A program made the position numbers and the translations under genes. From assembly GCA_001931905.2 (NCBI GenBank), contig MSJI02000600.1:1-64000 (forward strand): DNA of 64,000 nt, written 5' to 3'. The stretch is from Cladosporium sp. IMV 00045. Taxonomy: Eukaryota; Ascomycota; Dothideomycetes; Cladosporiales; Cladosporiaceae. Positions 10,908 through 22,036 of the stretch are shown piece after piece; within the stretch, counting starts at the first letter, position 1, and the number at the start of each line of letters is the position of its first letter. The notes under the pieces are model-generated. The model had not been told where the DNA came from, ran no database searches, and worked only from the letters and a program-made list of their open reading frames with translations.

Positions 10908-11778
10908 AAAGAAAGATACCAGAAGCCTTCCGCTGTATTTCGTCTCTGATATCTTGAGCCGCTTTTGAAGTGCCAATCTGCAGTTTGTTCCTTGTGTAGT
11001 CTGCAATGTCCAGCTCGTGACCCTCTTGTCCGTCAAGGATCAGCTCTAGGCAGCTTTTGATCATGATGTGTGGATAGTGGCGACTCGATAGAAGTACACG
11101 GAAGCCGACGTGCTTCTCCATTGCCAACTCACTTAGAGTCTCAAAGAACTCGATCATGTCTTGTGCTTCGTCGTCTTGGCATTCATCAAGCGCATCCACG
11201 TAACATGTGAGTTTCGTCGAGCCCATCGCCATCACAGCTTCCCGGAACATGTTCTTGAGTTGTTCGACATGCCAGACACGCTGATGACCTTGCTGGCCAA
11301 TGTTAAGCTCCATCGCTGGCAGGCCAGGCACTTCTCTCAAGAGTTGATGCAACAGTGAGCGGTACATCCCCTCTGCACATCGCTGGAGTTGCGTACCTCT
11401 CGCGTTGAAGAAGAACGAGACGATGGCATCTTCCTTGAAGACACGCATGCCATGGTCGTAGGCGACTTTCATGACTGTCGACTTGCCCGCGCCCGGCTTC
11501 CCTTTGATCCAGAGGAATCCTTGGTGACTGCGCATGTCGCTTTTGTCCTGCCAAATTTTGTACTTTTCCGTCTTGAACAGCCAACGGCACGTTTTGGGAT
11601 AAGCCGAACTGATTGTGCTGTAACGCTCATCCATCTCGTCGAACAAAAGTGCCTCCCTAAGTCCCGTGGCAGTGTCCGGGGCCTGCCCTTGGGCTTCTGC
11701 TTGAGGTACTGGCGTAGATGTAGACGGTTGCGGATACACATTGTATGTGTTGTTGGTAGTGTTGGACGCAGTGTTGGT

Positions 11779-11850
11779 GTTGGTATAATTACCGTACACA
11801 TTACGAGAGTTGCCTTGTGCTGTAGCGTTTTCGTAACGGTTTCCTAAGCG
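11779..11850 (-). other. HET-s-related amyloid-like motif (R0) in the receptor N-terminus
   Basis: Residues 40-63 of the receptor contain the core QGNSRNVYGNYTN preceded by RLGNRYEN. The core follows the pattern [AS]-[RKQ]-x-x-[YLI]-G-[ND], which fits both HET-s repeats (ARVQLGN and SRVLIGN) and both motifs of the neighbouring HET-S-like protein (AKVLYGN and SQAQYGD). In characterised systems such an N-terminal motif templates the amyloid fold of the HeLo partner. The function here is inferred. Confidence 0.7.
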
Positions 11851-11967
11851 CGGCGGATCAATGTCGAGTCTTCGCCTTTTCGCTGGAGGACCATCTACGC
11901 TGTCATCCTCGGCAAGCTCTTGATTCACACCGGATGCAACGACCCGGTTGAATACCGGTGCGCTCAT

Positions 11968-12556
11968 GTTGTGAGGGCGCTGAATGTTTTGATTTAGGCT
12001 GGTGTGCAACCTGAGACAAGTACAGACTCCCCTTAGCCTCGCCGTGCGATTTGGAAGTCAGACGCTCGTCAGTATCAGGCATAGATGTCTCAATCGGGTG
12101 GCGTCAGCCAGACAGAAATAATCTCGAGTGCTCGCATGAGACAGTAAAGACTCCCCTCAGCCTCGCCGTGCCAACGTGGAGCAAGATGCTCATAGATGTA
12201 AGCAGAGGCATCGCTCAGGTGATGTCAGCCAGATGGGAGTACATAGCAAGTGCTTGCATGAGGCCGCCGCACCAAGTCGCGGCCTAGCCGCTCGCTTATA
12301 TCGTCTTGCATGAAGCTGGGCCAGCGCCATGCAGAACCCCCAACCAATCGATCAGATGATCGGCCGTCTAAGCCTTGCTGTACACGGCGGCAGACAAGCT
12401 GAGCCTTGTATGTGCAGAGAAGTGGGAGATGGTATATAATAGGCGCAGAGTCTCTTTCGTCACCAGCAGTGTACTCAAACTGCAAGCATTGTGATCAGCG
12501 GAATCTGTTAGCACGATTTATTAATCTAAGTTGCAAGCATCTCGCAAGAAGTCGGA
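11968..12556. promoter_or_regulatory. Shared divergent promoter of receptor and HET-S-like genes
   Basis: 589 bp between the two ATGs. It holds an imperfect tandem duplication (12024-12262) and a TATATAAT at 12433-12440, about 117 bp before the HET-S-like start. A shared control region would allow co-expression of receptor and effector. That is inference from layout. Confidence 0.5.
12024..12262. repeat. Imperfect tandem duplication in the divergent promoter
   Basis: Copy one, 12024-12140, starts AGACTCCCCTTAGCCTCGCC. Copy two, 12148-12262, starts AGACTCCCCTCAGCCTCGCC. Both also share a GTCAGCCAGA element and end with a GCATGAG. The offset is 122-124 bp, with scattered substitutions and small indels (I judge about three quarters identical). 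Confidence 0.8.
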
Positions 12557-13545
12557 ATGGCTGAGCTAGCCATCGGTGCCGTTGGTCTAATCGCTCTCGA
12601 AAGCACGGTAAGCTGAAGCTATCTATATCGTCCAGACCTAACACAGTGCAAGTCTAATAATCTTCAAGGTGGACAGCTTCTTCACCAAAGCCTCAACATG
12701 GAGACACTATGGCAAAGACTTCGAGCAACACGCCCTGTCGCTCGACCTGGCAAGCATCGCCTACAAGAGATGGAGGAAAAGCGTCAAGCTCATGGATGGC
12801 ACCGCTGAAGCACACGTCGCGAAAATGACAGTCGCTTCTGAAGAAGAAGCGTCCACTGTCGTGAGGCTCCTGGGTACCATTCAGCTGGCCTTTCAGAATG
12901 CCGAGAAGACCATGGAGCGGTACGCTGGCGATGAACCGGCAGTGGCGCCGAACGCAACGTCGAACGAGCTTGCCGCCAGAGTGGATGCTGTGAACAAGGC
13001 TCGCCAGTCCAACGCGAGCGCATTCCAAAAAGCGCGTTGGGTCTTCCGCGATGCGAAATCTTTCAGGGAGCTTGCCGAGTAAGAGATAGACGTACTCAGA
13101 GTGAGACTGTAGGCTAACGTCTCTCAGGACCGTATCACGCAACGTTGATGGCTTGATCAAAGTCTTTCCGCCAGCGATCCAAAAGATCCAAGAGCAGCTG
13201 GCCGCAGTGGACCTCGAAGCCATAGTGCCACCCGCCTCTGCCGCTACCAACCCAGGAGTGCTCACAGCGGAGAGGTCTGATTTGAGCAAGGTCCGCGACG
13301 CCGCCGCCAGCATTGACCCGATACTGCAGCAAGTGGCAGATGAAGAGATTCCGCAGGTCGGCTATAGACACCGGTACGAGCACAATGTCTCCGACGTAAC
13401 CGCAAAGGTGCTCTACGGCAATCAGATCCATGGGGATTTTGTCCCAAGCGGACCTGGCCATGTATACACCGGGAACGAGGCTCGTGGGAATTCTCAAGCC
13501 CAGTATGGCGATTTGGTCAATCCGACGCGTGGTTTTTGGGATTAG
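12557..13545 (+). CDS. HET-S-like protein: HeLo domain plus C-terminal prion-type repeats
   Basis: Three exons (12557-12607, 12669-13078, 13128-13545) encode 292 residues, close to the 289 of Podospora HET-s/HET-S. The N-terminus MAELAIGAVGLIALEST is hydrophobic and small-residue-rich, like the HeLo segment that inserts in membranes. It is followed by YGKDFEQHALSLDLA, equivalent to FGRDYERCQLRLDIA of HET-S. KSFRELAETVSRNVDGLIKVFP matches the end of the HeLo fold. After a linker come two motifs: about 240-259 (core AKVLYGN) and 265-284 (core SQAQYGD). The protein ends RGFWD, like the KGFWDN end of HET-s, whose aromatic residues fold back on the amyloid core. In HET-S the prion domain forms a beta-solenoid that turns the HeLo domain into a membrane-disrupting cell-death executor. 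Divergent neighbour: the NACHT receptor with the same motif. Whether this allele is HET-s-like or HET-S-like in activity cannot be told. Confidence 0.9.
13381..13545 (+). other. C-terminal amyloid-repeat region of the HET-S-like protein
   Basis: Codons 239-292. Motif one has core AKVLYGNQIHG, motif two HVYTGNEARGNSQAQYGD, then NPTRGFWD to the end. The spacing of the aligned core residues is 30 (A246 to S276), against 36 in HET-s, so the linker between the repeats is shorter. Gly, Asn and alternating hydrophobic residues fit a two-repeat beta-solenoid. Confidence 0.75.
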
Positions 13546-15285
13546 CGGTGCGATGAGTATTGAAGGGGAATGGATATTTTGAGATGCTTTTGCGAAATCT
13601 CCAAACATGTTTTGCGCCGCGCGTGCCAGCCATCTTGCAGATGGTTGTAGGGTAATCTTGATTATTTAATCTGATCCCAGTTGAAATCGGTGTTGCATGA
13701 GATCTTGATGGCATCCTAATGTATTCTGGTTAGGCATCAGAACGTACATTTTTTCTGATCCTGATGTCGCGAAGTTTGCGCGCCCCCACATATAACAAGA
13801 GGTCCGCTCTCTCATCAGTATCTTGCTGTGGAATATGCGCGACACTTACACGCCGTGTATTGCATACCTTGTTAACTTCGCCGCGATTTGCTCTCCGGGA
13901 TTTGTGGGCATCAGAGAGTTGTGGATGCCGACGCCATTGGAAACTTCTTTCAAAGAAAGGAGCACTTCTATGACGGAGTATATGCGAGCACCTCAAGGTC
14001 CAGAGATAGCCAATGCCACAATGGCCATATTGATCAAGTGCTGTGACCAAATAAGGACATGCAATCATGCCATGTGGCCGAGGTAAGTGAGGTCAGAGGC
14101 TCGGATTTGGCTACACAAGCTGGAATGCTGCGATGCAACGCCAGGCTCCTCGGGCAACATCGAGCTGCGCAATGGATGTACCTGTCGTCAGTAGTAGTGA
14201 GATCCCAAGTTACTCAGCGGCCTTTCCTTTGTCCGTCGTGTCGGAAGGAAAAGAGGACGACCCTATTTCATGGATGCCTCTTATAGATTATTGCGGGGCG
14301 AAAAGCCGAAGGAAAGCCCTCCGCGCACGATCGCCTCTTTGCCAGCCGAAGCCAGCAAGCCCAAGTGGGAGCGAACTGCTGGCCCGAACCTCTTCTGCCC
14401 GTGCAGGTGGTGAGATGTAATTAGGCGATTGGCTTGCTCGTGCACCTCCTTTCGCCCTGTCATTCATCCGTTGAGGTAGACATGTACCATGTAGCTGTGC
14501 CTTGTTGCATGTAGATGTCGCTTTTAGCTGGGTAGATCTCACGCTGCTGCTGCTACCGGTGAGCTGGGAGGGCATCAATTGCGCCGATGGCTGCCCCAGC
14601 TGTATACCCGAGCTGAGCTTAAGGGTGTCTCTCACATGTATTGGGTGTGGACTGACTGCGTTCATGCTGGGGAGATTTTACTATTGATTAGGATTTCGCA
14701 AGTGGCCGTATTATCATAAGTGATCTGCTCTATTCATCGATTATCGATTATCCCTACTTCCCCGTCGAACCGAATATCCACAGCGCCAGTGGCCCGGAAC
14801 GAGCTCGCCTGCATGGACGCTAGGAATCCCCAAGGCTGCCCGCATCTGTGCTCGATGCTGTCTCTCGCTCTCTCTGTTGGCCTGCGCGCTGCCTGCACTT
14901 AGTTAGCTAGGTATACTGCCACTACTACCACGACTGCCATACACCCTACTACCCTGACGTGCCCTACACCCTTGCCACGACTCTACACGACTCATTGTCT
15001 AATCCCACTCTCCACCAACGCTTCACCGCAACTACCTAAATCTCCCTCGGCCTGCCGAAACACCTCTCATTCTCGCCCCAGCTACGTCGACACCCACCAC
15101 CAGCTGCAAAGCGGACATAGCGAAACCCGCCACATACTCACCGGACCGCGTCGGACGACCATTGATGGGACCCAGCTAGCACTTTCGCGCCTTTCTCCCT
15201 CCTCGCCCACCGTGGCACGCCGCCCGATACCCTCGACGTCTTTTCATTCAGTCCCCGCCAGCCGTGCTGGCAAGCTTGCGAGAGC
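13546..15285. other. Gene-poor region before adenylate cyclase
   Basis: About 1.7 kb. The first part is AT-rich 3' flank of the HET-S-like gene. The stretch near 14900-15285 is C/T- and C/A-rich, as expected of a fungal promoter and 5' leader for the adenylate cyclase gene. Short open frames here (13730-14068, 14288-14665) have no recognisable features. Confidence 0.55.
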
Positions 15286-18200
15286 ATGACGCTGCGCGGC
15301 AAACTCCACATTGGACACAACGCAAGCAGCAATCCTTCGAGCAGCCCCACCAGCAACCCTGCCACCGGCCCAGCGAGCAGCGACAACATTCCGCAAAATC
15401 AATATCAGCAGCGCCATGGCTCTGCTGAGAGTTATAGGTCGACGGACACGGTGAGGGGACCTGGCGTGTCGGCTGTGGATGCGAAAGCGGCGAAAGGAAC
15501 TGGCTTTGGGAAGTTGAAAGGTCAAAAGTCTGGGTAGGTTATATCATCGGAAATGTCCTTTCTTGCGCACTCATGCGGGCGTCGCAACTTGTTGAGGTGG
15601 TGGTGTCCTCTCATCTGAGATCGGGTGGCACGAAGCCTCACAGCGTTGCGCAAGCTCGCCGGACGCTTGGCTGCAGATGTTGTTCTGCGCGGCTGCTTGC
15701 ATGCCCGCATAGCCACTCCACGGTTTGCAGAGCAACAATACTGACATTCGCATGCGCAGATTCGACAACGAAACTGCCGTCTCGCCAGGCAGCCTGCCTC
15801 AAAAACCACAAACGAACCAATCTCGCGCCGACATCGCGCCATGGGACGACGGCGGCCCTTCACCTATGGAACAGCCCATGGACAGATACCAGAGCGAGTT
15901 TCCCATACATCATGGCTCGACCAGCACGCCTGCGATCAACCGATATCCTCCCACCTCCAGTGCGATCCCCCCTTGGGCGACAGGCAAACATGACGGACGG
16001 CAGATGGCCACTTCCGTATTTGACGGATACTTCGCGCATTCAAACGAGAATCTAGGCCAGGTCTCACCAGGCTGCGCTCCACCAGGCGGAATGGGATTTC
16101 AAGAAGACGGCGAAGACAGGCGGCCTTCAATAGCCAGCGCGACCACGATATCGTCACAAGGTTCAAAGGGAAGCATGGGTGGCAAGTTTCAGAAAAAGCT
16201 CCAAGGTTTCTTTGGCGAAGAGTTCGCCAATGAGTCGTCCAGCAGGACCGGAGGATACGGCAGTAGGCATAACTCGGAGACGAGCTCGTTGAAGAACTCC
16301 ATCCCAGGGTTCGCTTCTGGAGGTGGCCCACGGAATAGGAACAATTCCATGAATGATGCTATGTTGAGAGGTAGCGGGCCTCCGAGCCCTACGAGCTCAC
16401 GGCCGCGGACACCAGCTCCTGCGCCAAGTAGTGAGGTGACGCCGTGGGTGTATCAAGATACCCAAGTAAGTGTGAAAGGGCTTGGATATTGAAATCGATT
16501 CTTCCCTGGAGAAGGCCTGGACTAACAGTTTGGCAGGAAGCGCCCAACCAGAGCAACAGCCAGCCCTCACAAGCCGAATCTAGCAACAGCGGTCGATCAC
16601 ATAAGGCCTCAATTGGTGGACATAGGCTACACCTGCCAGGACATAGGCACAATCGAAGTAACGACGAAAAACAAACTGGTGGTTTTGGCTTCCCTCTGAG
16701 AGCTTCTACAAGTCGTGACCAAACTGCAAATCCCCTGCGGCAAGGTTCTACCATGGGCTCAACACTGAATCTGAGGAGCCGTGCAACAAGCCCGTCGCCG
16801 AGCATTAAGAGTGCGCAAAGCCGCGACAATAGCATTGCACAACGATCACCCAGTGGACGAGAGCCCAAGAGATCGATTGTGGATCGCATAACAGGCAGAC
16901 ATAAGCGAGAGAAGGGCGCACCAGAAGCACTGGGCTCTTCAGCATCTACGACTTCGCTACAGAGTCAGCAACAAGCTCAGCGGCCTAACAAGACACGCAT
17001 GGATACTGCCTCCGTATCCCGACCATCAGCACGCCCTATTGAGGGCACAAATGGCACATCGGCATCGCAGAAACAGTCCAGGTTGCCATTCGGGAAGCGG
17101 CGGGGTGAGACGAGCTCCGAGTCGAAGCAAGCCAAAGATCCAAATGCACATGAGACGGGAGGGGCGGCACTATGGGATCTGGACACAGATTTGAACAACA
17201 TGGAGGGTATCATTGATCGACGGCAACCGCCCATGACACCTCCCGCGAGCGAGATATACACTGGATTTCCAGGCGAGCAGCAAGCTCAAAAGGAACAGCA
17301 AAAGGAAGAAGCAGGCGCCTGGGATGCACCAGACAGTTGGGCCGTCAAACGAAAAACCGACGAGAACGTCGAACGCTTACGAGAAATCGACGAAGATGGC
17401 AACATGCCTGGCGATGAAGATCCTGGTCCAATGTACTTCATGAGAATCTTCAGAGCGGACAGCACGTTTGCGGTCATATCAGCAAGTCTGAACACGACCG
17501 CGGCGGAGCTGATCTCCATGATGGCGAAGAAGACCTTCCTCCAAGACGAACTCGACAACTATCAGATCGTTATGCGCAAGCAAGATACGAGTCGGCAGTT
17601 GGAGGCTGGTGAGAGGCCGCTCGTAATGCAGAAGCGGCTGCTAGAGCAGGCTGGATACCACGAGAATGACAAGCTCGAAGATCTTGGACGTGAGGACCAT
17701 GGCTATCTCTGTCGGTTCACTTTCTTGCCGGCCAAGATGAGTGGATATTCCAGCTTGGAGCGTGACCCTGGCTTCAACAAAATGCAGCGCTTCAACCACA
17801 TTGACCTGTCCGGACGCAATCTGGTCACCATCCCGATTGCGCTGTACCAAAAGGCTACTGAGATCATCACGCTGAACCTCTCCAGAAACTTGAAGCTTGA
17901 TATTCCCAAAGACTTCATTCAGAGCTGCACGCAGCTGCGAGAGATCAAGTACACAAGTAATGAAGCCTGGCGGATACCACAGAGCTTGCCGCTCGCCCTC
18001 AAGCTGACCATGCTGGATATCTCCAACAACAGGCTGGAGCAACTGGAGCATGCGGAGTTGTTCAAGCTGTCAGGTCTTGTCAGCTTGAAGCTCTCGAACA
18101 ACATCTTGAACACCATCCCACAATATTTCGATCGATTTGGCGCCCTGCGGAGTCTCAATCTTTCGTCAAACAACCTCAATGAGTTCCCCGAAGCTCTGCG

Positions 18201-21200
18201 CGAACTTGCTACGCTCGTGGACTTGGACGTGAGTTTCAACTCTATCTCTGACCTGGGCGACATCAGCAATTTTACGAACCTCGAAAGACTCTGGGCTACG
18301 AACAACCGACTCGCTGGCCCGCTTCACGGGTCATTTGCCAACCTCACAAATCTCAAGGAGATTGATGCGCGCTTCAATGGTATCAACAACATGGATATCG
18401 TGTCTCAACTGCCCAAGTTGGAAATGCTAATGCTCGGACACAACTCCATCTCCGCCTTCGAGGGATCCTTTTCGCGACTCAAGGTCCTGTATCTCAACCA
18501 CAACCCTGTAACACGTTTCGACCTTAATTCCCCCGTGCCAACGCTTTCCGTACTTAATCTGGCTTCGGCGAAACTTTCACAATTACCTGACGCATTGTTC
18601 ATGAAGATGTCGAATCTTACGAAGCTCACGATCAGCAAGAATCACTTTGTATCGCTTTCACCGCACTTTGGCAATCTATCAAAACTGGAGTATCTAAGCA
18701 TCGCAAAGAATGAGCTCAATCGGATGCCAGCAGAGGTCGGTAGGTTGACCGAGCTGAGATATCTCGATGTGCGTGAGAACAACTTGGACCGCCTGCCCCC
18801 AGAGATCTGGTTCGCGAAGCGCCTCGAAACACTGAACCTGTCCTCCAACGTCCTCAGCGAATTCCCCAAGCCGGGTAACCCATTACCTGCCTTGCCGGAA
18901 TCGGCAGGTACAACGCCTCAACAGACTCCTAGCATGGGCTCTAGTCAAGAGTTCGAAGATGTGGGCAAGTTGGAAGACTTCGCTCTGCGCCGTCCGAGCC
19001 AGGCGTCGGGAATGCTCAGCGTGTCTAGCTCGCCGGGAGCAGCTTCTCGAAAGGGTTCTGTCGTCTCGCACTCTTCCCAGAAGATGGGCGGCATTGGTCG
19101 GACTAATACTGCGTCCAGCATGCAAACCATGACACCTCAGAACAGGAAGGACTCAACGCTTTCTAGCAAATTGGCGGCTACGTTCTCGACTTCGCTGAGG
19201 CACTTGTTTCTTGCAGACAACAGACTTGAGGATGATGTGTTCAATGAGCTGGTCTTGCTTCCTGAGCTGAGGATTCTCAACCTCTCCTACAATCAACTAT
19301 ACGATATTCCACCTCGTACCATCAAGCGTTGGACGCACCTCACGGAACTCTACCTCTCAGGCAATGATCTCTCATCCTTACCGACGGAAGACCTTGAAGA
19401 GGGTTCTTCGCTCAAAGTCCTGCACATAAACAGCAACAAATTCCAAGTCCTACCAGCGGAGCTGGGTAAAGTGCAGAAACTTGCAATCCTTGACGTTGGT
19501 AGCAACATGCTCAAGTACAACGTATCCAACTGGCCTTACGACTGGAACTGGAATTGGAATCATCAACTCCGATACCTCAATTTGTCTGGCAACAAACGCC
19601 TCGAGATCAAACAGACGCCCAACGCCGCGAATGGACGTGAGTCTAGGGACCTCACGGATTTCTCTTCGCTGGTCAACTTGCGCATCCTTGGTCTTATGGA
19701 CGTGACGTTGACGATCCCCTCAATTCCGGACCAAGCGCCTGACCGCCGTATCAGAACGGCAGGCTCAGTCATTGGGACTAGTATGCCCTATGGTATGGCC
19801 GATACTCTGGGACGCAATGAGCATCTCTCCACCCTCGACATGGTCGTTCCTCGCTTCCGAGGACACGAAGCCGAAACGCTCATCGGTCTTTTCGACGGAC
19901 AGTCCCTCTCCTCGGGTGGAAGTCGTGTGGCCAAGTACCTCCACGAGAAGTTCAAGCACGTTTTCAGCGAGGAGTTGGAGAAGATCAAGTCTGGCGAGAC
20001 GCCTGTCGATGCGCTCAGGCGAACCTACCTAGGTCTGAACAAAGACCTCGCCACGGCTGCCATGCAAGCCATCAATGAGAGGGAACATCCCGGCAGCGCG
20101 CTCGTCCACCGAGGTAGCGTCTCGGGCCCCGAACTGGGAGACGATGACATGACCAGCGGTAGTGTCGCTACGGTCATGTATCTCCACGGGATGGAGCTGT
20201 TCATGTCGAACGTGGGTGATGCGCAGGCGCTGCTGATTCAATCGGAGGGCGGACATCGTGTCATCACACGCAAACATGATCCTGCAGAGTCGCTAGAGAG
20301 GCAACGCATTCGCGAGGCGGGTGGCTATGTTTCCAGACAGGGCAAGCTCAATGACCAGCTGGATGTCTCAAGGGCATTTGGATTTGTGCAACTCACGCCT
20401 TGTGTGATTGCTGCACCGCACGTTGTGCAGGTCACTCTGAAGGAGTCTGACGAGATGATTCTTCTGGCTTCGCGTGAACTGTGGGACTACCTCACGCCTG
20501 ACTTTGCTGTCGATGTCGCGCGCTCGGAGCGTGGTGATCTGATGCGTGCGGCGCAGAAGCTGAGAGATCTCGCCATCGCTTTCGGCGCCACAGGCAAGAT
20601 CATGGTCATGATGATCGGCATCACGGATCTGAGGAAGCGCGAGCGCGCAAAGGTTCGCACGCACAGCATGAGTATGGGACCATCCGGCTCACCACCGCTC
20701 GACTACTTCAGCGCTGGCCGCAAAGGCAAGCGTGGTAGGGAGAACGTCGGCGACTCCAAACTCGCACGTCTCGACCAGGAAGTCGACGCCCCCGTTGGCG
20801 ATGTCACATTGGTCTTCACCGACATCAAGAACTCGACTATCCTTTGGGAGACATACCCCATTGCCATGCGTTCTGCCATCCGCATGCACAACGAAGTCAT
20901 GCGCCGCCACCTCCGTATCATCGGTGGATACGAAGTCAAGACCGAAGGTGACGCTTTCATGGTCGCCTTCCCTACCGTCACCAGCGCCCTGCTGTGGTGT
21001 TTCACCATCCAATCCCAACTCCTCGAAGTCCAATGGCCGCAAGAAATCCTCTCCTCCGTCCACGGCGACGAAGTCCAAGACGCCGACGGCAACGTCATCT
21101 TCCGCGGCCTCAGCGTTCGCATGGGAATCCACTGGGGCCAGCCGGTGTGCGAAGTCGACCCCGTCACCAAACGCATGGACTATTTCGGGCCCATGGTCAA

Positions 21201-22036
21201 CCGCGCCGCTCGCATCGAAGGCGTCGCCGACGGCGGCCAAATCTGCGTATCCTCCGACTTCATCGCCGAAGTGCAACGCCTGCTCGAATCCCACATCGAA
21301 ACCGACCGCACCAACTCCACCGGCAGCGAAGAGACCATGTCCGACGACCTCCTCTCCGAAGCGATCCGTCGCGAACTCCGGTCCCTCTCCTCGCAAGGCT
21401 TCGAAGTGAAAGACCTCGGCCAGCGAACGCTCAAAGGCCTCGAGAACCCCGAATACATCTACCTCATGTACCCGCACAGCCTCGCCTCCCGCTTACTCGT
21501 CCAACAGCAAAAAGCCGAGGCGGAAGCGCGCTCCAACGCCGAGAAGGACCAGCTCACGTCCCGCCAGCGCGGTCAGCCGCTCACCGTCGACACGCAGAAC
21601 GTGTGGGATTTGTGGAACGTCAGCTTGCGCCTTGAAATGCTCTGTTCCAGTTTGGAGAGCACGGGCGTCACGTCCCTCAAACCGCCTGAGACCGCCCTGC
21701 TGGAGCGCATGAAGCAGCGCGAGGGCGAGGTGACGGATCGGTTTTTAGTGAATTTTGTGGAGCATCAGATTAGTAGGATTGAGGTAAGCCAAACCCCATT
21801 ACCAATCACCAAGATTGTGTATCTTCTTTCCGGGATGGAAGTGCTGACTTTTTTTTTGTGATACAAAACAGACCTGCATCTCCACACTAGCAATAAGAAA
21901 CATGGTCCGGCCCTTCAAGAACGGCATGCTCGAGCAGGCGTGCCCAATGCACGATATTTTGACAGATGTTGCAAGTCAGCTGAGTGAGTTGAAGGAGTTG
22001 AGACGGCAGGCGGATTTCGAGATGGCGCCTTCTTGA
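15286..22036 (+). CDS. Adenylate cyclase (LRR-type, fungal)
   Basis: Makes cAMP for protein kinase A signalling, downstream of Ras and G-alpha, at the plasma membrane. Four exons (15286-15533, 15760-16465, 16537-21783, 21872-22036) give about 2121 residues, the usual size. Order of domains by position: long disordered Ser/Pro-rich N-terminus with the G-alpha-binding region (to about 17400); a Ras-association domain (17430-17750, MYFMRIFRADSTFAVIS); about 20 leucine-rich repeats (17780-19720), interrupted by a Ser-rich insert near 18890-19200; a PP2C-like domain (about 19840-20640, LIGLFDGQ and LDVSRAFG); and the class III cyclase domain (from 20797, GDVTLVFTDIKNSTILWE, with metal Asp, then GGYEVKTEGDAFMVAFP and GMGIHWGQ-like residues near 21120). 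The C-terminal exon likely holds the CAP/Srv2-binding segment. The first intron phase fits only the acceptor at 15759. Equivalent names in other fungi are CYR1, cyaA, MAC1 and UAC1. Confidence 0.95.

Larger units (their letters stand above)
8688..11967 (-). pseudogene. NACHT-ankyrin NLR-like receptor with N-terminal HET-s-type motif; one-base frameshift
   Basis: Reading from the ATG at 11967. Residues 27-35 are a basic nuclear-signal-like PPAKRRRLD. Residues 39-63 form a Gly/Asn-rich motif like the HET-s amyloid repeats. RYSTISSAYPKTCRWLF and Walker A GKPGAGKST (156-163) open a NACHT domain of the fungal type, with SFFFNARG and the Walker B region VDALDE (about 257-262). At residue 354 (GIFLW) the frame breaks. 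The conserved continuation VVLVIRILNK is in the next frame, reached if one base of the C4 run at 10904-10907 is ignored. The frame then stays open for over 700 codons, through a winged-helix-like segment and many ankyrin repeats, to the stop at 8688. The span is 3 x 1093 + 1 bases, so one extra base explains everything. As read, translation stops at 10843 after 374 residues, without ankyrin repeats. It could be a pseudogene, a naturally truncated allele or an assembly error. It is divergent from the HET-S-like gene. Confidence 0.85.

Noticed and set aside
10843..11036. Possible intron joining the two receptor frames
   Set aside because: No GT donor and AG acceptor of fungal type bracket the break without deleting conserved residues. 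One extra base in the C4 run explains both frames fully.
20689..21477. Minus-strand open frame of 262 codons inside adenylate cyclase
   Set aside because: It is antisense to the conserved class III cyclase domain. It results from codon bias of the sense strand and has no independent features.
20994..21635. Plus-strand Arg/Pro-rich frame of 213 codons in adenylate cyclase
   Set aside because: Shifted frame of the cyclase exon. Composition is that of an out-of-frame GC-rich coding region.
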